DNA of 64,000 nt from Saccharospirillum sp043196875 (GCF_043196875.1 NZ_JBEBMX010000003.1:290793-354792), one strand, 5' to 3'. Shown: positions 1 through 10,158, counted from the stretch's first letter. The notes: generated from the sequence alone by a model not told the origin. Numbers and translations: made by a program.

Positions 1-532
1 TCATATAAATCTCGCCGCGCACTTCCAATACTGCCGGCCAGTCACTGCCGCGCAGTTCCAGCGGAATGGAGCGAATAGTGCGGACGTTCGCAGTAATGTC
101 TTCGCCGGTGGTGCCGTCGCCACGAGTAGCGCCGCGAACCAGGCGGCCGTTTTCATAAAGCAGACTGACTGCTATGCCGTCGAGCTTGGGTTCGCAGGCA
201 AAGCGCAATTCATCGCTGCTGTTCAGACGGCTTTGCAGACGCTGGTAAAAATCGGCGAGATCCTCATCACTGAATGCGTTGTCGAGCGACAACATCGGCA
301 CTTCATGCCGGACCGTCGCAAAGCCTTCCGCCGGTGCGCCGGCTACGCGTTGCGAGGGTGACTCAGCGGTAACCCAGGATGGCTGCTCAGCCTCTATTTC
401 GCGCAGGCGCAACATCAAACGATCGTATTCGGCGTCAGGAATATCCGACTGATTAAGAACGTAATACTGATGGTCGTAATCACGAATCCGGGCAATTAAC
501 GATTCGTATTCGGCGCGCAAATCGGCTGTCAT
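1..532 (-). CDS. ligA: NAD-dependent DNA ligase LigA (5' part only)
   Basis: LigA seals nicks in duplex DNA using NAD+ during replication and repair. Only the first 177 residues are in the window; the gene continues past the left edge. The visible part begins MTADLRAEYESL and carries the Ia region (DYDHQYYVL, PDAEYDRL), which binds the NMN half of NAD+. It then has the start of the adenylation domain with the KLDG motif, whose lysine takes the AMP. The start ATG overlaps the zipA stop (ATGA), so the two genes are translationally coupled; smc-zipA-ligA is a common gammaproteobacterial order. The catalytic lysine is present; the zinc finger, HhH and BRCT parts lie outside the window. Identification is firm. 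Confidence 0.95.
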   Translation of the reverse strand, partial: MTADLRAEYESLIARIRDYDHQYYVLNQSDIPDAEYDRLMLRLREIEAEQPSWVTAESPSQRVAGAPAEGFATVRHEVPMLSLDNAFSDEDLADFYQRLQSRLNSSDELRFACEPKLDGIAVSLLYENGRLVRGATRGDGTTGEDITANVRTIRSIPLELRGSDWPAVLEVRGEIYM

Positions 533-1572
533 TCGTGGGCCTGGATCAATTGAGAACGGGCAAAATTACGCAGTCTTTCACGATAATGTTCAACACGCTG
601 CGGCGTGACCGTAGAGTGGTTTTCATCGAGCATGTCGGCGCCCAGATGCTGAGCTAAAAACTGTCCCATCTCGACCATATGATCGAAAGAAATCAGCAGG
701 TCAGCACGCTGCGGCAACTGCATAAAGAGGGTTACGCCTGGCGTGGTCATTTCGGCCATGCCATCCGGGTCCAAGGTGCCCGGCTGCACACAATTGGCCA
801 GACTGAATTCCAGCTGACCTTTGCTGTTGCGGTAGTGAAAAATATCCATCGGACCAAAACGCAGGCCGGCTCGCAGTAACAACTCCAGCAACTCACTGCC
901 GGCCAGTTGAGCGCCATCCGGCGCCATAATATGAATAATGACCAGTTCTTCTACAGGCCGATCATCGACCTGTTCATCACTGGTGGATGACTGGAATTCG
1001 GCTTGGTCTTCAGCCTGCCAGTCGGACTGCGCTGAATATGGCTCAGCCTGGTCATCGATTGGCTCGTGCGCCACAAATTCATCAACGTCGTGGTCTGGCT
1101 CAGCCGCCGAATCGGCCCGATAGTCTTCGCTTGAAGAGTCGTCAAATTCATCCTCTTCAACCGGCTCGACCTCCGACTGTTCAGTATCAGCATGCGGTTT
1201 TGCCGCATAGCGCAACGTTTCGGATTCTGATAAATCATCAACGGGCGCATCAAAATCGAGGTGATGTTGATCGACATGCGTGACCGACCCGGCATCGTCG
1301 TCCGGCGTTTCTTCATCGACCGGGTCCATCAGCATCGGCACCCGTTCGCGTAAATTCAGACGAGTATTCAGATCGGTTTGATCACGATTATCCATCGGCC
1401 GGGTCCGGGCGCCACCATTGGGTAACTCACGGGCAATTTCGGCTTGTTTACGCAGCTCGTCCGGGTCCTGATAGTCGTCACTGTAACGACCTTTTTTTTG
1501 CATGCGGCGCATGCCGTCCCAAAGAATCAGGGCAATCAGCACCACGCCGATAATGACCAATAATTCGCGCAT
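529..1572 (-). CDS. zipA: Cell division protein ZipA
   Basis: ZipA anchors the FtsZ ring to the inner membrane at the start of division. The 347-residue protein has the family layout: an N-terminal membrane anchor at residues 4-20 (ELLVIIGVVLIALILW), a short basic patch, and a long acidic Glu/Asp/Ser-rich linker over about residues 80-205. The C-terminal FtsZ-binding domain covers about residues 208-340, with family blocks such as GPMDIFHY and DHMVEMGQFLAQ. It lies between smc and ligA and shares ATGA with ligA. The linker is long and very acidic, which is common in marine species. Confidence 0.95.
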   Translation of the reverse strand: MRELLVIIGVVLIALILWDGMRRMQKKGRYSDDYQDPDELRKQAEIARELPNGGARTRPMDNRDQTDLNTRLNLRERVPMLMDPVDEETPDDDAGSVTHVDQHHLDFDAPVDDLSESETLRYAAKPHADTEQSEVEPVEEDEFDDSSSEDYRADSAAEPDHDVDEFVAHEPIDDQAEPYSAQSDWQAEDQAEFQSSTSDEQVDDRPVEELVIIHIMAPDGAQLAGSELLELLLRAGLRFGPMDIFHYRNSKGQLEFSLANCVQPGTLDPDGMAEMTTPGVTLFMQLPQRADLLISFDHMVEMGQFLAQHLGADMLDENHSTVTPQRVEHYRERLRNFARSQLIQAHE

Positions 1573-1627
1573 CGCCGTCTACCCTCCTGCTAAGCAAACA
1601 CTCTAATCGTTGACGAAAAAAACCATC

Positions 1628-4600
1628 TCAGATCGCTGCCAGTTCAGCAGCCTCTTCGACGTTGACCGATACCAACCGGGATACGCCCGGCTCGTTCATG
1701 GTGACACCCATCAATTGATGCGCCATCTCCATGGCAATTTTGTTGTGCGTAATGTAGATAAACTGCACGTGCTCCGACATGGCTTGCACCAAGCGCGCAT
1801 AGCGACCCACATTGGCATCATCGAGCGGCGCATCAACCTCATCCAGCATACAAAAGGGTGACGGATTCAGACGGAAGATGGAAAACACCAAAGCAATTGC
1901 CGTCAGCGCTTTTTCACCACCCGACAACAAATGAATGGTGGAATTTCGCTTGCCCGGCGGGCGCGCCATAATGGCCACACCGGTATCGAGCAGATCATCG
2001 CCGGTCAGTTCCAAATAGGCATGACCACCACCGAACACCTTGGGGAAAAGATCCTGTAAACCCTGATTCACCCGATCAAAGGTATCTTTAAAACGGGTGC
2101 GGGTTTCGCGATCAATTTTACGAATCGCGTTCTCCAAGGTTTCCAGGGCGCGTTGCAAATCATCATCCTGCTCATCGAGATAACGCTTGCGCTCGCTTTG
2201 CGTCTGGTATTCCTCAATCGCCGCCAGGTTGATCGGGCCAAGGCGTTGAATGCGCGCCGCCAGGCGTTCCAGTGCTTCTTCCCAGGCGGTTTCAGTGGCG
2301 TCATCCGGCAGATTGGCGAGCACCGTATCCAGATCAAATTGCTGCTCAGCCAGTTGTTCGGCCAGGGTAGCGCGACGGGTAATTTGCGTCTGCGCATTCA
2401 TCTTTTGCTGTTCCATTTCCGACCGCACAGCCATCGCCTGCTGCTCGGTCGCTGCGCGCGCCTGTTCCAGCTCACGCATCTTACTATCGGCCGCTTCCAT
2501 CACCGCGCGCTTGTCGTTCAAAGCGCCTTCCAGTTCCATCTGAGCTTCGAGTTTTTGTTCGAGCTCTTCTTTCAATTCATCGGATGGATCTTCGCGTTCA
2601 CTGAGCTGTTCTTTCAATCGTGTCAGACGCTCCTGAGCCCGCGTTTTTTGCTGACTGGCCCGCTCCAAAGACGCCTGCAAAGAACGCACTTCCGTTTGCA
2701 AGGTTTGCTGCTTCAATTGCAGCTGATGTTCGGCATCGCGCAGTGCACGAACTTCGTCGCGTTTTTCATCGACGCTGATGCGGAATTCTTCACGCTCACC
2801 CAACAAGGCTTCGCGTTCATCGACATCCTCTTCCATTGAATCCAGCGACTGCTGCAATTCCTCGCGCGTCATGGACAGACTTTCACGCTCTTCGGCCATC
2901 TGGTTTTCGACTTCCTGAATGTCGACGGCCAGACGTTCGCGCCGCTCGCGCAATTGTTCGACCTGAACCTGACGGCCGCTCAATTCGGATTTCGCTTCGG
3001 CCAATTGACGACTCAACTGCTGGTTATCACGCTGCAGTTGTTCGCGTTCTTCTTCGATCGATTTCTGTTGCATCAAGGCAACGTTGAGGCTGACTTCCAG
3101 GTCCTCTTCGACCGCTTCAAGCTCATCGATGGCATCGATCAGATCGTCGCGTTCCTGCTGCTGGCTGAGCAGTCCATCGGCCGCACCTTCACCACGACGC
3201 ACGCGCAACCAGGTTGGTCCAACCCAAATACCATCACGGGTAATCAGGCTTTGATGCGGCTGCAAGCTTGAACGACGCGCCAAAGCATCATCGAGTGAAT
3301 CGGCCAGTTGCACCGGGGCCAGCCAGTTGGAGAGATCACGATCAGAGCGCACTTTTGACAGCAGGCTGTCGCTGCTCGCTGCGCTGCTGGCCGGACCACT
3401 GACCAGCGTCAGGGTGCCGTCTTTGAAGCGACTGATGGCGTCACCCAGCCCATCAACGGATTCAACGCAAACCGCCTGTAGCCGATCACCCAGCACCGCT
3501 TCAACCGCTGCTTCCCAGCCTGGTTCAACTTCAACATTCTGCGCCAGGCGCACCGCTTCGCGCAGCTGATGGCTGGCGAGCCAATCCTGAACGCCCTGGC
3601 TTTCATCACCCAGTGCGGCTTTGATCAAGGCATCCAATGTCGCCTTGCGCGCCTGCTTCTGTTGCAGTTGCTGCCTGGTCTCATCGTAACGCGCGCGTTT
3701 TTGTTCGGCGTCTTCGCGGCCTTGTTGCAAGCGTTCGGTCAGATCATCCAGTTGGGTCTGAAAAGCTTCGGCGCGTTGCTCTAATTCTTCAGTTTGCTCC
3801 AGCAAAGCCGCGAGGTTTTCCGCTTCCGGGTCAGCGCTGAGTTGGTCGCGTTCGCGGTAGAGATTTTCCTGACGGCGATGCAGTTGTTCGACCACCCGCT
3901 CCAAATGCTGGATGCGCGACTGGGCGACTTCCGCCTGACGTTTTGGCCCCTGGGCATTCTGGTTAAACGCATCCCAGCGTGTTTGCCATTCTTGTTGGCG
4001 CTGTTCGATAGCGGCCAGTTCTTCGCTGGCGCGACTGACTTTTTCGGCCGCCGCTTCCAGTTCGGGTTCCAGCAGTTGCAGCGCTTCCTGGCTTTCTTCC
4101 ACCCGGTCGGCATCGGCCTGACTTTCCTGACCGGCTTCGTGCAGTTGGCGTTCGGCATCATGGATATCGGTCAGCAATTGCTGGCTCTGTTCCTGCCGGT
4201 GCTGCATGGTTTGCTCGAAGCGAGCGACTTCGTTACCCAGTTGGTAATAGCGCGCCTGCACATCGTTAAACGCTTCGGTGGCGTCGTGATGGGTTTCGCG
4301 CAGCGCCTCGATTTCCGCATCAATACGGCGCTGCTCAGCGACAAAACCTTCGTAGCGCGTTTCCAGTTCGGAAATTTTTAATTCCTGTTCGCCGACTTCG
4401 TCGTCGAGTCGTTTCCAGCGCAATGCGGATAGTTGCGCGCGCGAGCTGCGCTCTTCGGCTTTGTATTCTTTGTACTTCTCGGCCGACTGCGCCTGGCGAT
4501 GCAAATGCTGCAGCTGACGTTCCAGCTCTTCGCGGATGTCGGTCAGGCGTTCCAGGTTTTCGCGCGTACGACGCATGCGGTTTTCGGTTTCACGGCGACG

Positions 4601-5125
4601 CTCTTTGTAGCGCGAAATACCGGCGGCTTCTTCGATGGTGGTGCGCAGTTCTTCCGGTTTGGCTTCGATCAGCCGGGAAATCATGCCCTGCTCGATGATG
4701 GCGTATGAACGCGCGCCCAGACCGGTGCCGAGGAACAGATCGGTGACGTCTTTGCGGCGGCACTTGGTGCCGTTGAGGAAATAGCTGGACTGACCATCGC
4801 GGGTGACGCGACGGCGAATGGAGATTTCGTTAAAGCCGGCGTACTGGCCCTGCAGCGTGTGATCGGAGTTATCGAACACCAGCTCGACCGAACATTGGCC
4901 CACCGGCTTACGCGCGTTGGAGCCGTTGAAGATGACGTCCGTCATCGATTCGCCGCGCAGATGTTTGGCGGACGATTCACCCATCACCCAGCGTACGGCG
5001 TCGATGGTGTTCGACTTGCCGCAGCCATTGGGACCAACGATGGCCGACAGATTGGTCGGAAAAGGGATGGTGGTCGGATCGACGAAGGATTTGAATCCGG
5101 CCACCTTGATGCTTTTCAGTCGCAT
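1628..5125 (-). CDS. smc: Chromosome segregation ATPase SMC
   Basis: SMC is the ATPase of the chromosome condensation complex with ScpA/ScpB. The 1165-residue protein is full length. The Walker A motif GPNGCGKS is at residues 31-38. Long coiled coils cover about 165-500 and 640-1000, with a hinge between roughly 510 and 635. The C-terminal head has the ABC signature LSGGEKAL and Walker B (CMLDEVDAPLDD). Many bacteria with this SMC lack MukB; neither scpA nor scpB is in the window. About 180 bases separate its start from the end of the ccm operon, so it probably has its own promoter there and is read with zipA and ligA. Confidence 0.97.
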   Translation of the reverse strand: MRLKSIKVAGFKSFVDPTTIPFPTNLSAIVGPNGCGKSNTIDAVRWVMGESSAKHLRGESMTDVIFNGSNARKPVGQCSVELVFDNSDHTLQGQYAGFNEISIRRRVTRDGQSSYFLNGTKCRRKDVTDLFLGTGLGARSYAIIEQGMISRLIEAKPEELRTTIEEAAGISRYKERRRETENRMRRTRENLERLTDIREELERQLQHLHRQAQSAEKYKEYKAEERSSRAQLSALRWKRLDDEVGEQELKISELETRYEGFVAEQRRIDAEIEALRETHHDATEAFNDVQARYYQLGNEVARFEQTMQHRQEQSQQLLTDIHDAERQLHEAGQESQADADRVEESQEALQLLEPELEAAAEKVSRASEELAAIEQRQQEWQTRWDAFNQNAQGPKRQAEVAQSRIQHLERVVEQLHRRQENLYRERDQLSADPEAENLAALLEQTEELEQRAEAFQTQLDDLTERLQQGREDAEQKRARYDETRQQLQQKQARKATLDALIKAALGDESQGVQDWLASHQLREAVRLAQNVEVEPGWEAAVEAVLGDRLQAVCVESVDGLGDAISRFKDGTLTLVSGPASSAASSDSLLSKVRSDRDLSNWLAPVQLADSLDDALARRSSLQPHQSLITRDGIWVGPTWLRVRRGEGAADGLLSQQQERDDLIDAIDELEAVEEDLEVSLNVALMQQKSIEEEREQLQRDNQQLSRQLAEAKSELSGRQVQVEQLRERRERLAVDIQEVENQMAEERESLSMTREELQQSLDSMEEDVDEREALLGEREEFRISVDEKRDEVRALRDAEHQLQLKQQTLQTEVRSLQASLERASQQKTRAQERLTRLKEQLSEREDPSDELKEELEQKLEAQMELEGALNDKRAVMEAADSKMRELEQARAATEQQAMAVRSEMEQQKMNAQTQITRRATLAEQLAEQQFDLDTVLANLPDDATETAWEEALERLAARIQRLGPINLAAIEEYQTQSERKRYLDEQDDDLQRALETLENAIRKIDRETRTRFKDTFDRVNQGLQDLFPKVFGGGHAYLELTGDDLLDTGVAIMARPPGKRNSTIHLLSGGEKALTAIALVFSIFRLNPSPFCMLDEVDAPLDDANVGRYARLVQAMSEHVQFIYITHNKIAMEMAHQLMGVTMNEPGVSRLVSVNVEEAAELAAI

Positions 5126-5305
5126 AGCGTCCTGCCAGTTCCGGCGTGGGCCGACCCGGATAAACCCGGGCCGGCTAAAGACTTGGTTGCCACGATTCTA
5201 GCGTTAATCGGCGGCCGTTGAAACCGCCGTGTCAGCCCATTTCCGGAACCAGATCAACAACTTAGAGAACCCTTAAAGAAACCCTCCAAGCCATTCAAAA
5301 ATGCC

Positions 5306-6514
5306 TTATGGCTGGCGTATCTGCAGGCTCAGCTGCTGTTGTGAATTCTCGGTTAAATCCACGGTTTTCGGCTGTGCCGTCCAGTCGCCTGGCGCGCTCT
5401 CAGCCTGGCCGGAAAAGGACACTCGAGCGGTGACTTCCACCTCAGTCTGTCCATCCAGACCACCCATCGGCCCCATGGCATCGGCGTCACTGAGGGATAC
5501 TTTTATTTCGCCTGCGGTCACCGGAATGCGTTTAACCACCAAGGGCATGCGCTCACCGGGCTGGCGGGCGTAGACAAACAAGGCGGCGCTGTCGGGCAAG
5601 CCTTCCCAGGCCGATGGCAGCTGGATGGTGAGATTCAAACGCGGCTGTAACTGTGGCTGGTAATCGATGCCCTGCTCCGCCAGCGCGGCCTGGGCTCGGC
5701 GGATAAACTCATCGATCAGACGGGTATCGGCGTCTTCGCTGGCCAGGCTTTTCAAGCGCAGCCAGTAGTCGATGGAGTCCCGATAATCGCCGCTTTCAAA
5801 GGTTAAGCGACCGGCAAACCCCAGCGCCAGATTGTTCTGAGCATTGAATTGCAGCGCCTCTTCGAAACGCGCCAAAGCCGCTTGTGGCTGTTCCTGAGCC
5901 CAGAGCGTTTGCCCCAGATAAGCCAGAATAGTGGCTTCGTCTTCGGCGTTGCGATCACCCTCGCGCAGTAACCGCAGCACCCGTTCCAGATTCGGTTGCG
6001 CATCGGCATAGCGGCCCAGCTCCATCTGCATATTGGCCAGACGAAACCAGCCTTGCAGATCGTCCGGATGACGCTCGAGCATGGCCTGGTAACCATCGAG
6101 CGTGGTATCCAGCTGTTGCTGGGTGGGCTGCTCGCTGGTGGCCAATTCGATAAACCCACGGCGAACTTCCACCGCATCGGCCGCGCCCCAGTGCTTATAA
6201 AGCAGTCCAGCAGCCACCGCGATTACCACCAGTGCTACCAGCGCCAACGGCCAGGGCAAGGTTCGCAGATCGGTACCGCGTGCCGCCTTACGGCTGTCTT
6301 CGAGCAGCGCACGTTCGGTTTCAGTCTTGAACTGTTGGTAGTCCGCCAGCTCCAGCGTGCCGTCGCGAAAATCGGCTTCAAGCTGCGCCAGTCGGTCGCG
6401 ATGAATGTCGACCGACTCAGTGACCGAATCGCGCGCCCGGCTGGAGCGGCCGGTGCGTACCGCCAGCAGCACAAAGAGCCAAGCGGTGAGAATCATCAGC
6501 AGAAATATCATCAT
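5306..6514 (-). CDS. ccmI: Cytochrome c maturation protein CcmI
   Basis: CcmI holds apocytochrome c for haem ligation by CcmF/CcmH. It has 402 residues: a first membrane helix at 2-20, a cytoplasmic loop typical of the family (RDRLAQLEADFRDGTLEL), a second membrane helix near 97-115, then a periplasmic TPR domain over about 120-285 and a C-terminal beta-rich domain. The start ATG overlaps the ccmH stop (ATGA). It is the last gene of the ccm operon. Confidence 0.92.
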   Translation of the reverse strand: MMIFLLMILTAWLFVLLAVRTGRSSRARDSVTESVDIHRDRLAQLEADFRDGTLELADYQQFKTETERALLEDSRKAARGTDLRTLPWPLALVALVVIAVAAGLLYKHWGAADAVEVRRGFIELATSEQPTQQQLDTTLDGYQAMLERHPDDLQGWFRLANMQMELGRYADAQPNLERVLRLLREGDRNAEDEATILAYLGQTLWAQEQPQAALARFEEALQFNAQNNLALGFAGRLTFESGDYRDSIDYWLRLKSLASEDADTRLIDEFIRRAQAALAEQGIDYQPQLQPRLNLTIQLPSAWEGLPDSAALFVYARQPGERMPLVVKRIPVTAGEIKVSLSDADAMGPMGGLDGQTEVEVTARVSFSGQAESAPGDWTAQPKTVDLTENSQQQLSLQIRQP

Positions 6515-6993
6515 GAGGCGTCACTGTCCTTTTCCAGCAGTTCAGCCAGGCGTTGCCGCTCGGCGTCGCTGATGGGTTCAACCGCTTGCTGGCCGGAGCG
6601 TCGCGCCAATACAAAGACCGCCACAGCACCGATCAACAGACCCAGACCGGGAATCAGCCAAAGCCAGACGGTGCCGGCAGTAACGCGCGGCTTGTAGGTG
6701 ACGAATTCGGAATAGCGGTCGATCATATAGTCGATAATCTGCTGATCGCTGTAGCCCTGATGCAGCAGTTCGTAGGTCTTTTCGCGCATATCAGCGGCGA
6801 TGGGCGCGTTGGAGCCGGCGATGTTCTGGTTCTGACATTTAGGGCAGCGCAATTCCCAAATCAGTTGTTCGTAACGATCGCGCAGCCTGTCGTTATCGAA
6901 GTAACGCTGCTCGCGCTCAGCCAGGGCCGTTGCGGCCAGACACAAGAGCAATAAAGCAACGATGATCAGACTCGGATTAATCCAGGTTTTCAT
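6511..6993 (-). CDS. ccmH: Cytochrome c maturation protein CcmH (CcmL-like thiol oxidoreductase)
   Basis: CcmH reduces the CXXCH cysteines of apocytochrome c so haem can attach. The 160-residue protein has an N-terminal signal/anchor, the family active site RCPKCQNQ (redox CXXC) near residue 50, the conserved block ADMREKTYELL, and one C-terminal membrane helix followed by a short basic tail. It lacks the TPR half found in E. coli CcmH; here that half is the separate gene ccmI, as in Pseudomonas. It overlaps the end of ccmG by 17 bases. Confidence 0.95.
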   Translation of the reverse strand: MKTWINPSLIIVALLLLCLAATALAEREQRYFDNDRLRDRYEQLIWELRCPKCQNQNIAGSNAPIAADMREKTYELLHQGYSDQQIIDYMIDRYSEFVTYKPRVTAGTVWLWLIPGLGLLIGAVAVFVLARRSGQQAVEPISDAERQRLAELLEKDSDAS

Positions 6994-7510
6994 AGACGGC
7001 CTTTAGTTCATCCTGCCACAGCGCACTGTCGATCGGCCCTTGGTAGCGATACTGAATCACGCCCTGGGAGTCGATAAAAAAGGTTTCCGGTGCACCGGTT
7101 ACACCCAGCTCAAAACCCAGGTCGCCGTTGGGGTCGTACAGATCAATTTCGTAAGGGTTGGCGTAATCTTGCAACCAGGCCTGCGCCAAATCCCGTTCAT
7201 CTTTGTAATTGACGCCAATGATGCGCACGCCTTCCTGAGACAGACTGTTTAAATAGGGATGCTCCCATTTGCACGATGGACACCAGGTGGCCCAGATATT
7301 TAACAAAAACGGCTCGCCCGTCAGGTCGTCGACCGTTTTCATATCCAGACTGTCCTGGACAGTGCTGAGCCGAAAGGCCGGCATCTCTTCGCCTTCCAGT
7401 GCCGAGGGCATCTCACTGGGATCGACACCAGACAACAAGGCATAAGAGAACAGCGCGGCCAAAACCACAATCAAACCCAGCGGTAAAAACAAGACCCATC
7501 TGCGTGTCAC
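6977..7510 (-). CDS. ccmG: Thiol:disulfide interchange protein CcmG (DsbE)
   Basis: CcmG is a membrane-anchored periplasmic thioredoxin that passes electrons to CcmH and apocytochrome c. It has 177 residues, with an N-terminal anchor at 5-27 and a thioredoxin fold with active site WCPSC (Cys77 and Cys80). Conserved GVTGAPETFFID supplies the cis-proline loop. The start is GTG in a GTGA overlap with the ccmF stop. Confidence 0.95.
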   Translation of the reverse strand: MTRRWVLFLPLGLIVVLAALFSYALLSGVDPSEMPSALEGEEMPAFRLSTVQDSLDMKTVDDLTGEPFLLNIWATWCPSCKWEHPYLNSLSQEGVRIIGVNYKDERDLAQAWLQDYANPYEIDLYDPNGDLGFELGVTGAPETFFIDSQGVIQYRYQGPIDSALWQDELKAVYENLD

Positions 7511-9459
7511 GCCCGTCCTCCTGTCGCTTTGCGATAGCGACGATCAAACAATGCCAAAACTCCCCCGGCAGCCATCAAAATAGCGCCGAGCCAAATCCAG
7601 CGTACGAAGGGTTTTACCTGCAACCGAACCGCCCAGACCTGATGGTCGTCATCCAGCGGTTCTGCCAGTGAAGCGTAGAGATCACGGAACAAGCCGGCAT
7701 CGATGCCCGCTTCGGTCATGGTGTTACGCTGCACGGTGTAGAAGCGTTTTTCCGGATGCAAATCGGCAATCAGTTGGTCATTACGCAAGACACTGATCAC
7801 TCCCTGATCGGACTGATAATTCGGCCCTGCAACGATGTTCATGCCATCAAAACGAAAGCTGTAATCGCCCATGGTGACGGTGTCGCCCGGGGCCATCCGG
7901 AAATCCCGTGCCTGGTCGTAGTTCGACACCAGTACCACGCCAACGACACAGACGGCTACGCCCAGATGCGCCAGCCACATGCCCCAGAAAGAGCCGCCGG
8001 CGCGACGTAAGGCGCGCCAAGGTTGAGAGGCATTACGGGTGCGATCGAGCAGCATGCGCACCAAGCCAGCCAATAACCAGAACACCAGTGCCAGACCCAA
8101 CCAGACGCGCCAGTTAAAACTTGAGGTCACCAAGGGCGGCAACGCCAAGCCCAGAACCAGAGCAAGCGGAATGCCGACTTTAAATTGGGTGCGCAGTTCA
8201 GAAAGCGGATGCCGCTTCCAACGCAGCAACTGACCAACCCCGAGCAGCGACAACAAAAACACCATGAAGAAATTAAACATGGCATTAAAGTAAGGCGCGC
8301 CGACCGACAGCTTGCGCCAGTTAAAGGCGTCAAAAAGTAACGGAAACAACGTACCCAACAACACCATAAAAGCGATAACCACCAGAATGATGTTGTTAAA
8401 CAGCAAGAAGGATTCGCGCGATACCAAACGATGCTCACCGGCGATGCGAATCTGGCCTGCGCGCAGCGCATAAAGCAGCAGCGAACTGCCGATGGTGACC
8501 AACAAAATCACCAGAATAAAGAGACCGCGTTCCGGGTCGGTGGCGAAGGCATGCACCGAGGTCAGCACACCGGAGCGAACCAAAAAGGTGCCGAGCAGAC
8601 TGAAGGAAAAGGCCAGAATCGCCAGCAACAGCGTCCAGGATTTAAAGAGGTTGCGCTTCTCGCTGACCGCCTGCGAATGAATTAAGGCGGTGCCGATTAA
8701 CCAGGGCATTAAGGACGCATTTTCAACCGGGTCCCAGAACCACCAGCCGCCCCAGCCGAGTTCGTAATAGGCCCACCAGCTGCCCAGGGCGATACCGAGT
8801 GTCAGAAACGCCCAGGCCATATTGGTCCAGGGCCGCGCCCAACGTGACCAGCCGGCATCGAAACGACCGGTAATCAATGCTGCTATGGCAAAAGCAAAGG
8901 CGACTGAAAAACCCACATAGCCCATATAGAGCGTCGGCGGATGTACGATCAGACCAAAATCCTGCAACAGAGGATTGAGGTCGCCACCGTCGCCGGGCGG
9001 AATCGGCAGCAGTCGATCGAAGGGGTTCGAAGTCACCAGCAAGAACAGTAAGAAGGCCAGTGAAATCATGCCCATCACCGCCAGCACAGCGCTTTTTAAT
9101 TCTTGCGATAACGAACCGGAAAACAGACTGACCGCCGTCGCCCAGCCGCCGAGCATCAGCACCCACATCAACATGGAGCCTTCGTGATTACCCCAGGTCG
9201 CAGACATTTTATAGAACCAGGGTAACTGGCTGTTGGAGTTCTCGACGACAATGCGCACCGAGAAATCGTCCACCAAAAAGCAGGTGACCAGAATGGCAAA
9301 GGCGGTGGTCAGAAAGAAGGTCAGGCCCCAGGTCAGGGCCGTGGCAGAACGTTGGAAACCGCCATGTCCGCTCAGCACACCGTAAAGTGGCAAGGTCGAC
9401 AGGCCCGTGGCCAACAGCAGCGCCAGGATCAGCGCAAAATGTCCGTACTCCGGTAACAT
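7507..9459 (-). CDS. ccmF: Haem lyase subunit CcmF
   Basis: CcmF is the integral membrane core of the cytochrome c synthetase and takes haem from CcmE. The 650-residue protein is full length with about 14-15 hydrophobic segments. The tryptophan-rich WWD domain is clear (GWGGWWFWDPVENAS, near residues 235-250). Conserved histidines such as the one in LIHSQAVSE are also present. Family landmarks include SMLMWVLMLG and the C-terminal periplasmic domain before the last helix. It lies between ccmE and ccmG in the operon. Confidence 0.96.
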   Translation of the reverse strand: MLPEYGHFALILALLLATGLSTLPLYGVLSGHGGFQRSATALTWGLTFFLTTAFAILVTCFLVDDFSVRIVVENSNSQLPWFYKMSATWGNHEGSMLMWVLMLGGWATAVSLFSGSLSQELKSAVLAVMGMISLAFLLFLLVTSNPFDRLLPIPPGDGGDLNPLLQDFGLIVHPPTLYMGYVGFSVAFAFAIAALITGRFDAGWSRWARPWTNMAWAFLTLGIALGSWWAYYELGWGGWWFWDPVENASLMPWLIGTALIHSQAVSEKRNLFKSWTLLLAILAFSFSLLGTFLVRSGVLTSVHAFATDPERGLFILVILLVTIGSSLLLYALRAGQIRIAGEHRLVSRESFLLFNNIILVVIAFMVLLGTLFPLLFDAFNWRKLSVGAPYFNAMFNFFMVFLLSLLGVGQLLRWKRHPLSELRTQFKVGIPLALVLGLALPPLVTSSFNWRVWLGLALVFWLLAGLVRMLLDRTRNASQPWRALRRAGGSFWGMWLAHLGVAVCVVGVVLVSNYDQARDFRMAPGDTVTMGDYSFRFDGMNIVAGPNYQSDQGVISVLRNDQLIADLHPEKRFYTVQRNTMTEAGIDAGLFRDLYASLAEPLDDDHQVWAVRLQVKPFVRWIWLGAILMAAGGVLALFDRRYRKATGGRA

Positions 9460-9508
9460 AGCGACTCTTATTTATTGTGCGTATCGTGCGTGAATGATCG
9501 CCCAAGCA

Positions 9509-9949
9509 TTAATAAATACTGGCGCTTTCAGCCCGTTCCAGGGCGTCGGTCACCTCAGGCGGCATATAGGTTTCATCGTGTTTGGCCAAAACTTCGGACG
9601 CTTCGACCTGACCGTTTTCCAACAAGCGGCCGATAGCAACCACTCCATCCCCTTCACGAAACAAGTCGGGCAGAATGCCTTCGTAATTGACCTGAACTTC
9701 TGAGGCGAAATCGGTCACTACAAAGCTCACACGCAGCGAATCACTGTCGCGTTGCACCGAGCCTTCCTTGACCATACCACCGGCGCGAATGTCTCTATCC
9801 AGAGGTGCATCGCCCTTGGCAATATCGGACGGAGAATAGAAAAAATTCATGTTCTGACCGAGCGCGAACAACACCAGCAATACCGCAACGGCCACGCCTG
9901 AAGTACCCAATAAAATCAGGATCAATCGTTGTTTGCGTTTTGGATTCAT
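9509..9949 (-). CDS. ccmE: Haem chaperone CcmE
   Basis: CcmE is a membrane-anchored periplasmic chaperone that binds haem covalently before handing it to CcmF. It has 146 residues: N-terminal anchor at 8-30, an OB-fold beta domain, and the haem-binding block LAKHDETYMPPE, where His124 is the attachment residue and Tyr128 the likely axial ligand. The start overlaps the ccmD stop (ATGA). Confidence 0.96.
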   Translation of the reverse strand: MNPKRKQRLILILLGTSGVAVAVLLVLFALGQNMNFFYSPSDIAKGDAPLDRDIRAGGMVKEGSVQRDSDSLRVSFVVTDFASEVQVNYEGILPDLFREGDGVVAIGRLLENGQVEASEVLAKHDETYMPPEVTDALERAESASIY

Positions 9950-10158
9950 GAAGAAGTGACTCCACCGGATGATTGAGCTTGAGCGCCCTGCTCACGACGC
10001 TGACGACGACGATGTTCAGCCACCAGCCGGCGCTGCATCAGATACGGACTGAGCTGGTTATAGATCACCACCAGGGCAGCAAAACCATAGGCTGTCCAGA
10101 CGTAAAAACCGTGGCGACCCATGGCGAAAAAATCGGCCAGGCTATCGAAAGCAAACAT
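9946..10158 (-). CDS. ccmD: Haem exporter accessory protein CcmD
   Basis: CcmD is a small membrane protein that helps release holo-CcmE from CcmABC. It has 70 residues. The single membrane helix (GFYVWTAYGFAALVVIY) and the following basic stretch rich in Arg (RRRQRR) match the family. Its start overlaps the ccmC stop by one base (TGATG). The short length is normal for CcmD. Confidence 0.9.
   Translation of the reverse strand: MFAFDSLADFFAMGRHGFYVWTAYGFAALVVIYNQLSPYLMQRRLVAEHRRRQRREQGAQAQSSGGVTSS

Noticed and set aside
2153..2839. Long antisense frames inside smc and other GC-rich genes
   Set aside because: These mirror the codon bias of the real gene; no ribosome sites, starts or family motifs.
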